The notes under the pieces were generated by a model, which made no database searches, had not been told where the DNA came from, and worked only from the letters and a program-made list of their open reading frames with translations. From assembly GCA_016271365.2 (NCBI GenBank), contig CM057458.1:203642501-203706500 (forward strand): a stretch of 64,000 bases of DNA, read 5' to 3'. Position numbers and translations under genes: made by a program. The DNA comes from Neoceratodus forsteri (Eukaryota > Chordata > Ceratodontiformes > Ceratodontidae). Positions 45,132 to 56,140 of this stretch are shown piece after piece (position 1 is the first letter of the stretch; every line of letters begins with the position of its first letter).

Positions 45132-46249
45132 TCCCTGTACCTCCAGTGCTGCTGACCGTCGTGCCTGAGTTCCACTACCAGCGCTTGAGGACATCCTTCT
45201 CTGGCTTCGGCTGTGCTCTGCGTGCCTCCCTGTTGTCATTCTGCAGCTCACTTTGGCAGAGTGCTGCACCTAGATCCTCTCTCACTCCCTCCTTCCAGCT
45301 ATCTCCTCTGCTCTGGTCCTTGTAGTGGACCTGCTCCACCTCGCTTGCCCACTGGTTCTCCTGGCGGTAGCAGCCCTGTCATTTTGCCCATTGAGGTGTC
45401 TTTTCAGGTCAACGGAATCTCCAGATCCACAGAGGCTTCCCTCTGTTTCATGCTGCAGCTTCCTGGGAGCTCAGTTGTGGACTGTGTTGAACAACCTGAT
45501 CTTCCATGCCACCACATGGCGCAACCCGCCTGGTTCCACCCATGTATCTGGGGCTTCTTGTACCAGTGAGTGCCTCTGCTTTTGAATAAACCTGAGTGCA
45601 GCACTACATTTCATGTGATTTTCTGCATATTACCATGTCAATTTGTCCTGCCCTGATTTCTCATTACTGTGCCTTGCTGGGTGCCCTAGTTCTGCTCTGT
45701 GTTACCTATGTCTGCATTTCAGTGTGTCCCACTATGACCTGCAGTAGTGTACTTGTGCCTCTTCGTTCTATGTGCTCTTGCTCCAAATTTCTGATTTATG
45801 AGCATGCTAACCCCTGTGCCAGCAATTTGCAGTGACGTTTCCATGCAGGTGCACTGGCCTTTCCTTCGGTTCTCTAAGCTCCTCCACACGTCACCTAGAC
45901 CTGTGTCCTTCTCCTCATCTCCTTGGCTCCAACTGTGCATTCCTTTTGGAGCTTACTCTGCCTTCTAATTCATTTGGCTGTCTCTAGCTTCACATACTTC
46001 GGTCCCTGTTACCTCATCTCAGCCTGTTCCTCTATTTCAATCGCTCAGTCCGCTGTTGCCTTCTTCCTCCTGTTGTCTCCACCCTCCATTCCTCTCTTTC
46101 CCTAACCTTTGCTTTATTTTGGAGTTTTCCCTATCCTGCCATCACTTTCCCTACTCATATCCTCCTACCCTAGTCCATCTGGTATCCTGGTGCCTACGTC
46201 TGGTCTCCCATAGTTACCTCTAGCAGGTAGCTTCCTCATCCTACCTAGC

Positions 46250-47150
46250 TTTCACTGTGCCAGCCTCCATGGCACCAGACATCATGGATTCACTCCACTC
46301 GTAGCTTCACTCCTCATCATACATCATCCAATATTGCTCCTCGATCACTCAACCTGAGTTACTCCTCTGATGCTCCTCCTGAGCATACCCTCTGGTTCAC
46401 ATACCCTCTGGCAAGTTCGGCTTACTGCAGTTCTAATCCCATATCAGCTGGGTCCTATGCTACCCTATTGACCTCTCTACCATCCTTTTTTCCTTTCATA
46501 CCTTGCTTTCATGTACCAGCCTCAATAGCTTCAATACATCATCGCACCTCCTCCATTTCCTAATATTTTACCTTCCTTGTCCTAGTGCCTTTTCTAGTAC
46601 CAGCCATCATGGCTTAACTCCACTCTTAGTTTCACTCCTCATCATATATTGTCCACTTTTGCCCTCCTCATACATCATCCACTTTTGCTTCTTGATCATT
46701 CTCCCTGAATTGCCTCTGGTTCCAGACATGCCTTCTTGGCTTTGGAGTCTGCCTCCTTTCGAAGAGCCTACTTACTATTCGATCATTGTCAGTATTCATC
46801 TTCCTCAGTCACCTCAGTTCAGCTTTATCTCCACTCCTGGCCATGCCTTCCTGTCTGTCACCCTTTGCTATGGGCCAGCTAGCTGCTCTCCACCATCGTT
46901 CAAGTTCCATTTCCAGTTCATTTACAGTCTCCTTTTCCCCGATCTGCACCTGTTGAACCGCTGCACTCCTACGGCACTCATCATCATCATTCAATCATTC
47001 CTGTCTCCTTCTCTTCCAATTCCATACTGGCCATCCTGGATTCACTCCACTTATGGCCTGGTTTCGATATTCTTTTTGGGCATACCTATCATGACTCCTA
47101 TGCCACCTTATCCACCCGCGGCCATCTTGCCTCATGTATCGAGTTCATAA
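46250..47150 (+). repeat. degenerate internal repeats of CT-rich unit 1
   Basis: ACCAGMCATCATGGMTTMACT followed by TTTCACTCCTCATCATA or a close variant occurs near 46269 and 46597, and a looser match lies near 47020. The spacing is about 330-420 bp. The open frame across 46503-47150 is low-complexity (Ser, Leu, Pro) and is not called as a gene. Confidence 0.45.
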
Positions 47151-48083
47151 CTCCAGTCATCATTCACTCAGCATTACCTCAAGATTTATCTATTTCCATC
47201 ACTACTCAAACATTCCTGTCATTGAATCCTATGCTACCTCATTGACTACAACCTCAGGGTCTAATCGTTCAGGGTCTAATTGTTCACATCGCATAATCAA
47301 GCATGCCTCCTCAACTTCAGTGTCTGCTCACTCGCATAGCTCAGTCAAGCCAGTCTGCATTATCCTCTGTCTCCTCATCAGCACATCTGGAATCTCCTCA
47401 TGAGCACATCTGGATACCCCTTGCTTCTCTGACTTCTACAAAGATTTACTCCCTCGTATCGACTACTCGAGCATACCCTTCTTGGGTCCCTGCTACCTCA
47501 TGTTCCTTCTTTAATCCGTAATTCTTTAGAGTTTTCCCTATCTCATCATCATCCTTCTTACTCATATCCCTCATTAATGAACCATTCTTTTACTGACACA
47601 CATCCTCAAATCAAACGTCGTCAGCCTGGAGGGAAGGCAACCTAGACCTTGGATCCCCAGAGGTTTCCTCCTCAAAGGGGGTTTTTCCTCACCTCCATGC
47701 CAATGGTTATAATATTAGGAAGTGTTGGTGCTTTCTTTGGTTAGTTAGTTAGGTTCTGCTGTTGGATTGAGGTGGATGGTGGCCCTGGCTTTCCCTTCTC
47801 TCCTTAGGAAGTTAGCCCTTCTCTTCACAGAAGTCATTCATCATCCTCGCCTCTTCAAAGCTTGACATCTTTGGGTATTCTTTTTGGGCTTCTTCCTAAC
47901 CTACCTTTAGCTGACACTTTCATTCCTGTGGCACCTGTAAGGGGGGAACCCTCTTCTAGGGTTCCTTGCATTGTACCCCTACAGGGTGGTATATCCAATG
48001 GATAGAGAGGTGGAAAGCCACAAAGCAAATCAAATTACACATGTATCATCTCATATCTCATCCAGTTGCATAAGCACATTGAA

Positions 48084-48424
48084 TGGGAGGGCTTTAAGCC
48101 CACAGTTCGATGGGCAGGGCAACAACGTCACTCCCCCATCGAGCTGAAAAGGTCACACATCCTGGGCTTTGGCAAGATTTCTTTTTCGTTGTCCACCATC
48201 CACCCCTCTCCTCCAGCAGCTCATCTAACTTACACGTGGGCTTCTTCCTAACCTACTTTTAGCCGACACTTTCATTCCCATGGCACCTGTGGTGGGGGAT
48301 CCTCCTCTAGAGTTCCTTACCTCGTACCCCTACAGAGTGGTATATCTCTCGGATACAGAGGCAGAAAGCCACAAAGCAAATCAGGTTACACAAGCATCAT
48401 CTCATATCTCATCCAGTTGCGTAA
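48084..48424 (+). mobile_element. short unit 2 of the CT-rich element, 341 bp
   Basis: It consists of the conserved head (48084-48190) joined to the conserved tail (48238-48424) of unit 1. It is flanked on both sides by GCACATTGAA. It looks like an internally deleted, non-autonomous derivative. Confidence 0.65.
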
Positions 48425-48577
48425 GCACATTGAACTGTTAATCCATGTCACACTACTTTATGTGTACTCTGCTATCCTTCTGTAACCCCCAAGGTCGCAC
48501 CATAAGACGAGCATTCTGGTTGCTCAATGTGCCTTTTCTGGTGAAACATTTCAATAAACAAATAAAAAAATAAAAAA

Positions 48578-49297
48578 TCTCTAAGATACTGCTTTTGAAA
48601 TTCTTGTAATGTTCATGCAAGTTCTCAAAATTCCACCTGAAGTTTTCCTGTAAAATTGCAATTTTTTGCTCTGTGCAACTCAGTCCTTCTTTGAGCTAGG
48701 TGTCTGCAAATTGAAATTTCATCTCTTTTTTGAAGGATCTAGGCATCTGTCAAATTTGGTTAATATCTGCTTAGTACACGTAATGTTACGGGGGGTCAAT
48801 ATCCCGTAGTTTACTTGTTGGTAATATTTTGTGAAAAGCTCTAGAACATTTTGCTTCTGACATAGAGAATAATGCGTGGGTGGGTGTAACCAGAATTTGA
48901 TACTCACCTGAGGTGTGTGATGCTACATAAGCCCCATGAGCAAAGCTTGAGGGGATAATAAAGCATCACCTACCTCAGGAGTATGTAACTTTCTGAATTA
49001 CACTTGCCCACATGTGATTTTTTTTTTTATAACTAATGGTCTCACTGACTGAATAAACTGTCACCTGTTGCTTAAGTATCATATAGTTTGGAAAGCGCAT
49101 ATCAGTTGGGAGGAGGACAGTGCCTGACTGTGTACAGAAGGGTGTATAGACTACCACTGCCTGATCAGTGAGAGGGAGAGGGAGCTTAGGCCCTCCTTGC
49201 CTCCTGCTAAGTTGGTGCTGCATTCTTTGAGAGTTGACTGATCTTGATTAGACATGGCTGGTTGTAATGATAATTACAGCACAGTTATGTGTGTATT
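48578..49297. other. unannotated; possible hAT h1 fragment
   Basis: No coding sequence is recognised. GCTCTGTGCAACTCAG near 48670-48686, amid AATTCCACC-like sequence, weakly recalls the hAT h1 terminus, but the match is too short to call. Confidence 0.3.
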
Positions 49298-49314
49298 AAA
49301 AGTTATGACCTTTA

Positions 49315-49860
49315 GCTGGTGTGATGGCATGGACCTGCCAGGCTGGAGATCTGGTTTTGGGAATGGACCAGGGTTGTGGTGGCTGGCCTGGTGAAGGAGG
49401 ATAAATGTTCATAGACCGCTCTCCTTGTTTGGGGGGAGGGGAGGGGGGACAGTGCTTGTTGCTGCTTGACTGTCACCCAGTGAAAGCTGGTTGACATGGC
49501 AGGTGGTCACCTCTCTATGGGCTGGGCACAGGCATTTGAGTATGTGTGGCTTCTTCATGTAGAATGCATATGCTGTCCATGGGGGCAGGGACCAGAAAAA
49601 CAAGAAAAGCAAGGGCTGTGCAAGATGAATCCGCACTCACCTGCCTCAGCCTGCCCCATTGCCCCAATCTCTGCCAACTGGATCCAGATTATGAGGGTGG
49701 GAAGGACAGTCCTCTGTCCTCTGGCATTGTCGGGGGGGGCAAGCCATGGCAGAAGAAGGCAGGTAAGACCTGGGGGGCAGAAGGTGGCCAGTTGAGTCGG
49801 AGAGTAGGGGCTGAAGAGTCAGCCAGCACCCCTGAAGCATGAAAAAGCTCTATAGAAAAA
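49315..49860 (+). mobile_element. A-tailed retroposon of the 623-bp family, copy 2
   Basis: Flanks AAAAGTTATGACCTTTA (49298-49314) and AAAAGTCATGATCTTTA (49861-49877) are a 17-bp duplication with 15 matches. The head, GCTGGTGTGATGGC, resembles that of copy 1, with GGTTTTGGGAATGGACC further on. It ends in an A-run. It shares GAGTATGTGTGGCTTCTTC with copy 3. Confidence 0.75.
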
Positions 49861-49984
49861 AAAAGTCATGATCTTTAATTATAGTTTGCACACTCACTGA
49901 TGCCCACAAAATAAAGCAGTAAAAGATACAGCATGCCAACAGCAGGGAGACCAGTAGACAGATGTGTTGAAGTTTCACTCTTCT

Positions 49985-50492
49985 GAGCCAGTCCAGTGGT
50001 CCGGTGGACTGAGGCACCAAGTGCCACACCACCCATCACACTAGCTATCATGGTTCCGGAATGGACCAGGTTCACTGAGATTTAGCCAGGGGGAGGAGGA
50101 TGGTGCAACTGTAGACAGCTCTCCTCCTTCTTAGAGGGGGGGACGCAGCAAGCCACTGTTTGTCTGCCATCCTGTGGAGGCTGGGTGGAATAGTATCAAC
50201 AGGTGCTACTCAGAGGGCTGGGGAACAGGTGCTTGAGTATGTATGGTGTCTTCATGTCATACAGCCATGCCATGGCATGCATTCCTGACCTCAAGGACAG
50301 GAATAAAAACCTAGGAAATAAAGCCTCCTGAGAGCAAGGATGACTGCTCCAATGTCCATAGCACCCACACACCTACTGAGGTAAGCAAGCATTTTGTGTT
50401 ATACCCTGAATAGTGGAGACAGGGCTGAGGGTTGCTATCAGAAGGGGGCCACTCTGAGAGAAATGAAAGATAAAAAAATAATAAAAAAAAAA
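49985..50492 (+). mobile_element. A-tailed retroposon of the 623-bp family, copy 3
   Basis: The head has AGTGGTCCGGTGGACTGAGG and GGTTCCGGAATGGACC; the middle has GAGTATGTATGGTGTCTTC, matching copy 2; the 3' end is an A-rich run (about 50471-50494). Flanks AAGTTTCACTCTTCT (49970-49984) and AAGTTTTGCTCGCCC (50493-50507) look like a diverged target duplication. Confidence 0.6.
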
Positions 50493-50507
50493 AAGTTTTG
50501 CTCGCCC

Positions 50508-50896
50508 TTTATAGAGCTTTGTCAAGAAACCAGTTATAATAATAATAATTATAACTTGGTTAGCCATAAAGTTAGGTAACTGCAGATAGGCTTGATTATT
50601 CTTATAGTAGTTGCAACAGATGCCAAATGTAGTGATATAGTGTATATCGGAACGTTGTTATCACTAAAAAGAGCCACACTTCAAAGTCTTTGCTTTTATT
50701 TCAGCAACGCCATGCTACGCATCACTGCAGCATAACAGCATAGAACGGTAAGGCTCGCGTGCATCAAGTCACCTCAAATGAAATTAAATCAGTCAGCTGT
50801 GACAGTTACCGGCACTCAGTGTAAACTGTGAGACTCTGTGTGTTTTTTTGTTAAACTGGCTTTCATAACAATGTTCAAATATACACTATCAAAAAC
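50508..50896. other. unannotated, no gene seen
   Basis: AT-rich DNA with an ATA-type microsatellite near 50537-50551 and no recognisable element. Confidence 0.4.
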
Positions 50897-51052
50897 AATG
50901 GATGGGTGTCCATCAGTAACAGGGCTGCTTAGCTCATCGAGCGGTTCCTAAGGCGACCGAACCTCTCGAACTTCGCTCTCGAGGTTAAAGCGGTTGCCTT
51001 AGGAACCGCTCGATGCGCTAACAGCCCTGATACTGATGGATACCCATCCATT
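50897..51052. mobile_element. palindromic MITE, 156 bp, CpG-rich centre
   Basis: AATGGATGGGTGTCCATCAG pairs with CTGATGGATACCCATCCATT at the tips. Inner arms ATCGAGCGGTTCCTAAGGC and GCCTTAGGAACCGCTCGAT are perfectly complementary. The centre, CTCTCGAACTTCGCTCTCGAG, is CpG-rich and related to the centre of the MITE at 53330-54508. Confidence 0.85.
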
Positions 51053-51508
51053 ATTCTCTATATTTAAGTTAGTAGTTATAAAGTTACAGATGCTTACACC
51101 TGAATATTTACTTATTTCGTAATGTTTGCAAACATTTCTGAAATATGTGGGTGCTCATAACTTGGCTGTTCTTCTGCCTACAAACCCAAAATTAGCATGC
51201 ACATTTTTTGTGGAAGGTTCCTGTAACCAGTGACGATTGAAGAAATTCAGCTGAGTAGCTGTTATGTTAGAAAGATAATACAGCACTATACTTATTGACA
51301 CAATTTCTCAAACAGCATCCTTTTTCTTCACAGTCAAGATACCATAGATAAGGATACAATTTGAAAAAGCTTATTTGTACAGGAAATCACCAATGTATGA
51401 AAGAGTTCTAAAAGTTCTAATAAGGCTTGACTATGTATCAGAATATTTCAAGGCTTAGTAGAACCTCAGAACAGTTTGTTGTTTTACCATACCAAGTGAT
51501 AAAATTAA
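51053..51508. other. unannotated, no gene seen
   Basis: No recognisable coding or repeat sequence. Confidence 0.4.
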
Positions 51509-51653
51509 GCAATAAACCATGACAGGGTGTAGGTTATGTTGGGATTTACCCACGCCTGGTGAGGTTTGTTCATCAAGCCACAGGGCAAATGACCAAACCA
51601 CACCAGAAGAGGGTAAATCCAAGCATAACCCACAATCTGGAGTAGTTTATTGC
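51509..51653. mobile_element. palindromic MITE, 145 bp
   Basis: Tips GCAATAAACCA and TAGTTTATTGC are inverted. Inner arms GGTTATGTTGGGATTTACCC and GGGTAAATCCAAGCATAACC pair with one or two mismatches. There is no coding capacity. Confidence 0.8.
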
Positions 51654-52435
51654 AATTCTACAATGTCCCCTTCACTTTTTGTATGAAAAAATAAAGAAAA
51701 CCACATTTTTTTGCATTTTTAATTATATTTATGTAATGTTTTCTTATGCCAGAACAAATAATCAATTTTTTCCACTGTCAGCTTTTCTCTAGTAGTTATT
51801 TTAAATTGCTTTCTTTTCTGTTGCAGAGAGTAAATTGTACCCCACCCACACATCTTACGCAGGCATACACAAACTTGACTTTCGGTTTAAACTTTACTGA
51901 AGAGTAGGCAGGGCTGTTGTATTGCTTACAGCACTGTATTTGGCTTCCAAAAAAAGCCTAGCCCAGAGGGGTCCTTTGATCTGTGCCACCTTAAATGATC
52001 AAGTGTACAAGCTCTATCTGCAGCGACCTTGCTATGCTCCAAATTGTTTTGTTTACAGTTAGGAACTTCCGACTGCTGCAGCAGCAAACAGTGGTGGAGC
52101 TGCAGGTGTGTGCCACAGTAGCACTGAAGCGTGAACAAATTCTATTGAGTGCCGAAGGGAAAATGGGAAGAAATTTCAGTGCTCCATCCTCCTGGTAATG
52201 GGGGCAGTGTAGACACAATAAAACAAGACAGGTATGAATACTGATGCAGCATCTTGTCTCCTGTCACTGTGATGGGTAATTTTAAGTCTTCCAACCCAAA
52301 TGAAGGCTGTCGCTGAACACTGAGGTGATGCAACAGTTCAGGGTATGCTTCTTGGGTGAGTTGTGGATTTGTGATCGGGGGAGGTGATGGTGTTACTTGT
52401 TTTCTTTTTTTTTTTAACTAATTAAACTAACTATC
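51654..52435. other. unannotated, no gene seen
   Basis: No recognisable element. A T-run lies near 52405-52416, just before the LINE 3' end. Confidence 0.4.
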
Positions 52436-52735
52436 ACTTCTGAAACACTTGAAATTGTAACCCGTAAAACTGACTTGATAAAAGAACCTTATGTAACTGC
52501 CACTCTTGTGAAACTAGTGTTTACCCCATGTTATTCTAAACGTTACCTAACCTGCCTGTGATTGTACTATATGTTTTGATTTTAATGTCTGTATATGTGC
52601 ACTTTCCCTTGAATTGTTCCTACTTCTTATTGTACTGTTGACTGTAATTAACCCCGGGTCGCCCCTGAAAAAGGGACCACTATGGTCTCAGTGGGCCTAC
52701 CCGGTCACCAAAATTTAAATAAAATAAATAATAAA
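52436..52735 (+). mobile_element. LINE 3' end with terminal stem-loop and AAATAAATA tail
   Basis: The 3' part has GGGTCGCCCCTGAAAAAGGG, a potential stem-loop, then ACCACTATGGTCTCAGTGGG and CCTACCCGGTCACC, ending in AAATAAAATAAATAATAAATA. This arrangement resembles the conserved 3' ends of L2/Rex-type LINEs. No ORF remains. Confidence 0.55.
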
Positions 52736-53139
52736 TAATTGGGAGAGCTTCAGTTTAGTTGTGTTACTTGGCTTTTTTTTTTCTTCTTTTGTGCATTCTG
52801 GATAGCGGCACTTTAATGTGGTGTGCACCAGAAAGGAGCATACATGATGGAGGTGGTTGGTGAGTTGTGCAAGTTCCGAAAGGCCACTTGTGCTCCAAGT
52901 GAGCACGTGGTGTGGGAGCACAGAAGACTGGAATGCAGGTGGGTGGGTTGGTGATACAGGACATGGAGTCACGGACTGTTAAGAGCCACGGTTTGACTTA
53001 CAGAAGCAGTTACTTGGCAGAGTCTGATTTTTATTAATTACTTGCATCAACATGTTGAAGAAAACTCTTATTAGCCTAGTTTGTTTCTTTTTTGGGAAAC
53101 TAGTGAGTTTCCAAGGATACATTCAGGGTTACCATCCTA
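52736..53139. other. unannotated, no gene seen
   Basis: No coding or repeat feature recognised apart from T-runs. Confidence 0.4.
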
Positions 53140-53337
53140 GCTTACCGGGGAGTAAATATGGTAGTTACTATGATTAGATGTTTGGGTGTCGGAGTGATTT
53201 CAAAAAGGTGGGATTCTGATTTGGCTGACTGGCAGGTTTTGCATGGGCTATGCCAGGATTTACCATGGCAAAAAGGTGCCAGTCAGCCAATCAGAGTCTC
53301 AGATTCTCAGATCCCATTGGATAATAGAGAATAGTGG
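53140..53337. repeat. palindromic interspersed repeat, copy 2
   Basis: It aligns with 746-942: GCTTACCGGGGAGTAAA at the left, GGCTGACTGGCA...AAAAGGTGCCAGTCAGCC in the middle and CCCATTGGATAATAGAGAATAGTGG at the right. Its right end overlaps the start of the next MITE. Confidence 0.6.
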
Positions 53338-53469
53338 ATGGACAACTATGCAGAGCTAGTGTGTTCTATCACAGAGAGGTTCTGATTGCCTGTGACCTCA
53401 AGAGCAAAGCTCGAGAGATCTATGGGAATCAGAACCCTGAGGTGGCAGAACACACAAGTTCTGCATGTA

Positions 53470-54489
53470 CAGTATAACCCCAATTATTCAAAGATTGGTT
53501 ATCCGAATATCCTGATTAACTGAAACCAGTTGATGTCCCCCCGACTTGTTACCATGTACAATTGCCATTAAGTTTTTCATTGCTTATGTTGAGTGTATGC
53601 TTTTAGTTTGCCAATGACACATCATTACCTGCAATCAGTAGTTACAGTAATTACACCAAGCACTGCAGACAATCAAGACAAATGGCAGTAGTCATGAGTC
53701 ATGACTAATTGATGTAATCAGTCTAATTACCACAGTTTAAAACCAGTATCATTATCGGCGATCAAAAGCTCATTCGGGGAGACAAAGCAGTCAGCAGTCA
53801 GCGTAATGTCAGTAAAGCACAAATTATATGTTCTGCCCATAGAACAAAAGCTACATGTTTTACAATGCCTCGAGAATGCGGAGAAGATTGTGTCTGTTGC
53901 TAAAAAATTTAACATCGGTAATGCCACAGTGTGCGATATCCGCACAGCAAGAGACAAATTGCGGGAGTAGGCATCAGCAATGGATTGTGCTGATGGCCCC
54001 AGTAAATGGAAAAGTATGAAGGGGAGCAAAGATGAGGCACTGGATAAAGCACTTTATTTGTGGTTTGTATAGTGTTGTTCCAAGGGTGTCCCCATATCAG
54101 GTCCGATATTGAGACAAAAAGCCATCTGTTCCCATAATAACATTAATGGCCAAGATGACACCTTTAGTGCCAGCAAAGGTTGGCTGAATCAATTTAAAAA
54201 GCGGCATGGGATTCAGCAACTGTCTGTGACAGGTGAGCTGCTGTCTGCCTGAAATGAGAGCATTGCACCATTCAGACAAAAATGATCAGAAACCATGTTA
54301 TCTGAAGGACTTACTGCAAAACAGATTTATAATGCAGATGAAACCAGTGCTTATTGGAAATTATTGCCTGAAAAGACATTGGCAGCATGGAGTGAGCTTA
54401 AAATATGTTTCCTTCCATTTATCCGAAACGCCCATTATGCAAATGAAATCAATGTCCCCCAAGGCATTTGGATAGTCAGAGTTCGACTG
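53470..54489 (+). mobile_element. Tigger (pogo-like) DNA transposon, internally deleted, 1,020 bp
   Basis: Termini are CAGTATAACCCCAATTATTC on the left and, reverse-complemented, CAGTCGAACTCTGACTATCC on the right. The flanking TA duplication is at 53468-53469 and 54490-54491. The transposase gene is kept only in its N-terminal half and joins the 3' terminus directly, indicating an internal deletion. Confidence 0.85.
53806..54440 (+). pseudogene. Tigger transposase, truncated remnant
   Basis: The frame begins at an ATG at 53806. The N-terminal helix-turn-helix region reads VSVAKKFNIGNATVCDI. A CENP-B-type second DNA-binding region follows: CSKGVPISGPILRQKA and GWLNQFKKRHGI. Near 54325 it reads QIYNADETSAYWKLLPEKTL, where NADE(T) contains the first catalytic aspartate of the DDE/D domain. 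The remaining catalytic domain is deleted, and stops occur near 53968, 54068 and 54250. The enzyme would have cut and pasted Tigger elements. Confidence 0.8.
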
Positions 54490-54664
54490 TAGTTGTCCAT
54501 CCACTATTTATTATAGTACATAACCTCACAGAAGGTGTATGGCTCTTTCTGGTCAGTGGTGATGTCACAGTGTTACATTACTATGCTGATGGGGTATGAA
54601 GGGGAATCATATGCAAATGCTGACCAGATCTGAGGGATATGGCAGAAAAATATTAACCCAGAAG

Positions 54665-54749
54665 GGATAAACTATTGACTGACAATAGTTATATTGCTCG
54701 AAGCTGAAGGCTGATGGCACTGTGACTATTCAAAGTCAATAGTTTATCC
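54665..54749. repeat. short palindromic MITE
   Basis: GGATAAACTATTGAC (54665-54679) is the exact reverse complement of GTCAATAGTTTATCC (54735-54749). The centre has TTGCTCGAAGCTGAAGG, recalling the CTCGAA centres of neighbouring MITEs. Confidence 0.7.
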
Positions 54750-54769
54750 AGAAGAGTCATGATTTTCCC

Positions 54770-56128
54770 ACTACTGTATATCCTAAAACAAGTCTGGTGA
54801 ATATCTGTGATATTAAACCTTGCCTGAGCTATATCCTTCTCCCCTTGAGTAACCCAGTTCTTTTGTTAAAGAAACAATCCCCTGCTGCCAGTTGTATCTT
54901 CTTCCAGCTCCCAGGCCCTGCTTTTAAAGAATCATATTTTGTATGGTGGTCCAGTGCTTCTTCTACCTTCCCGGTGGTGGTATCCCTAACACTACCCCCT
55001 CACCTGGCCACAAGACAGTGGTCAACACTTGCCCTTCACTCATTGCCACTACCAGCTGTGGTCTCAGGTAAGGACTGTCACCTGAAATATGCAAGTAATA
55101 TTATCAGTATTATACTTACTTCTGGGCAAAGGGGTGTGCATGCGTGCATGCATTGATAATGGTGGTCAATAATTATTTTAACTATTGCCTATCATAATGA
55201 AATGTTATTCATTGCTAAGGAAGAGCTGTGATATAGTTCCTACTAAATACTGTCATATGACTTGGTTTTGATTAGTCATATAACAGTGTTGATATCCAAG
55301 GTTTAATAAAACCAGGTAAGTTAATAATATTTTATTTGTTAGGTGCCCAATCCCAGAGGCTCTGGGCACTGTACAGTAGAACAGTTTAACAGGGTGTTAT
55401 CCACGGACCAGCACCCCTGACTAGCCACCTACCTTGCAGACAGCAATACTTATAAGTATGTGTACTAATCTTAGGGCACAGGCACTTATCGTACAAGTAT
55501 AAGTGTCAGGATCTGAGTTCTACTGTATTTTCACTGAGAATCATAATGCTTTTGCTATTATTCTAATTGTAACACTTGGGAGATGCTTCTATTTATACTG
55601 TTGTATAGTGATTAGTTAGGCATTACTGCCATCTTTAGTGCTAGTGCAGAACTACAATTATGTATGTAACTGCAAGTGTCCTTCAGGACATACAAGACCA
55701 TTGTTTTACCTGTCTGCTATTTTTGCTAGCTCAGCATGCTTTTCCAGGCTGGTAAGCAGTCAGGCTATTTGCCACTGACCAATTGCAAGGTTTTTAAATA
55801 TCTTTATACCTGTTGTGATGATATGTATCAGGAATATAAGACCCTTTTTCTCTGAGAAGAGACATATTGCTGCCTATAGGTAAGATAGAGAGAGTGGAAG
55901 TATTCTTCCAGTGATCATACTGGTTTGGTTGTAAGCCTGCTTTATATACCAGAAAAAAATCACTTTATGTGCTGGACACCACTTGTCTGTCATTTCTTTA
56001 CTTTTGTGCAGTTCCAACAAGAACCTAAGAAAGGTAATTCTATTACCCAGTTACAAAGGATTTAAAACAATCAAATTATATAAACAATCAGCTACACATA
56101 AAATGTTAAATGTTTTGTATAAGTTAAG
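54770..56128. other. unannotated, one small hairpin
   Basis: A hairpin near 55249-55286 pairs ACTGTCATATGACT with AGTCATATAACAGT. No gene or other repeat is recognised in this 1.36-kb stretch. Confidence 0.4.
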
Positions 56129-56140
56129 AAGTGTTTGTGG

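Larger units (their letters stand above)
42242..48434 (+). mobile_element. CT-rich element in two tandem units, unclassified
   Basis: Unit 1 (42242-48073) and unit 2 (48084-48424) share a head, starting TGGGAGG and containing a stem-loop (TCGATGGGTGG...CCACCATCGA) then GGTCACACATCCTGGGCTT, and a tail, starting GGCTTCTTCCTAACCTAC and ending CATCCAGTTGCRTAA. The junction sequence GCACATTG(T)AA occurs at 42231-42241, 48074-48083 and 48425-48434. Unit 2 is head plus tail with the middle deleted. Unit 1 has a pyrimidine-rich, apparently non-coding body, split by CR1-E. No inverted termini or known protein are seen. Confidence 0.65.
36659..48577 (+). mobile_element. 2A LINE: LINE with 130-bp 5' monomers and NPGP N-terminus
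   Basis: The element reads 5' monomers (36659-38066, in two groups), a CT-rich leader, ORF2 (38803-41797), and a 3' UTR to 42241 that resumes at 48435 and ends in an A-rich tail with AATAAA (about 48548-48577). The 6.2-kb CT-rich insertion at 42242-48434 splits the 3' UTR. ORF2 is of the L2/CR1 group. The first monomer group could belong to a second, 5'-only copy in tandem rather than to this element. Confidence 0.65.
53330..54508. mobile_element. palindromic MITE with a Tigger in its right arm
   Basis: The left arm AATAGTGGATGGACAAC...GTGTGTTCTATC pairs with GCAGAACACACAAGTTCTG and, beyond the Tigger, GTTGTCCATCCACTATT (54492-54508). The arms match only when the Tigger and one TA are removed, so the MITE is older. 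The MITE itself is about 160 bp. Confidence 0.85.

Noticed and set aside
46503..47150. 215-codon plus-strand frame in the CT-rich element
   Set aside because: Composition is Ser/Leu/Pro-rich from pyrimidine-rich DNA, no domain motif is seen, and the frame contains degenerate repeats.
42242..48424. LTR retrotransposon with unit 2 as the 3' LTR
   Set aside because: A 5' LTR would need the tail sequence soon after 42355, but the tail occurs only at the end of unit 1; no gag-pol, primer-binding site or TG/CA ends are seen.
48660..48690. Third copy of hAT h1
   Set aside because: Only a terminal-like 16-base match and AT-rich context; too short to separate from chance.
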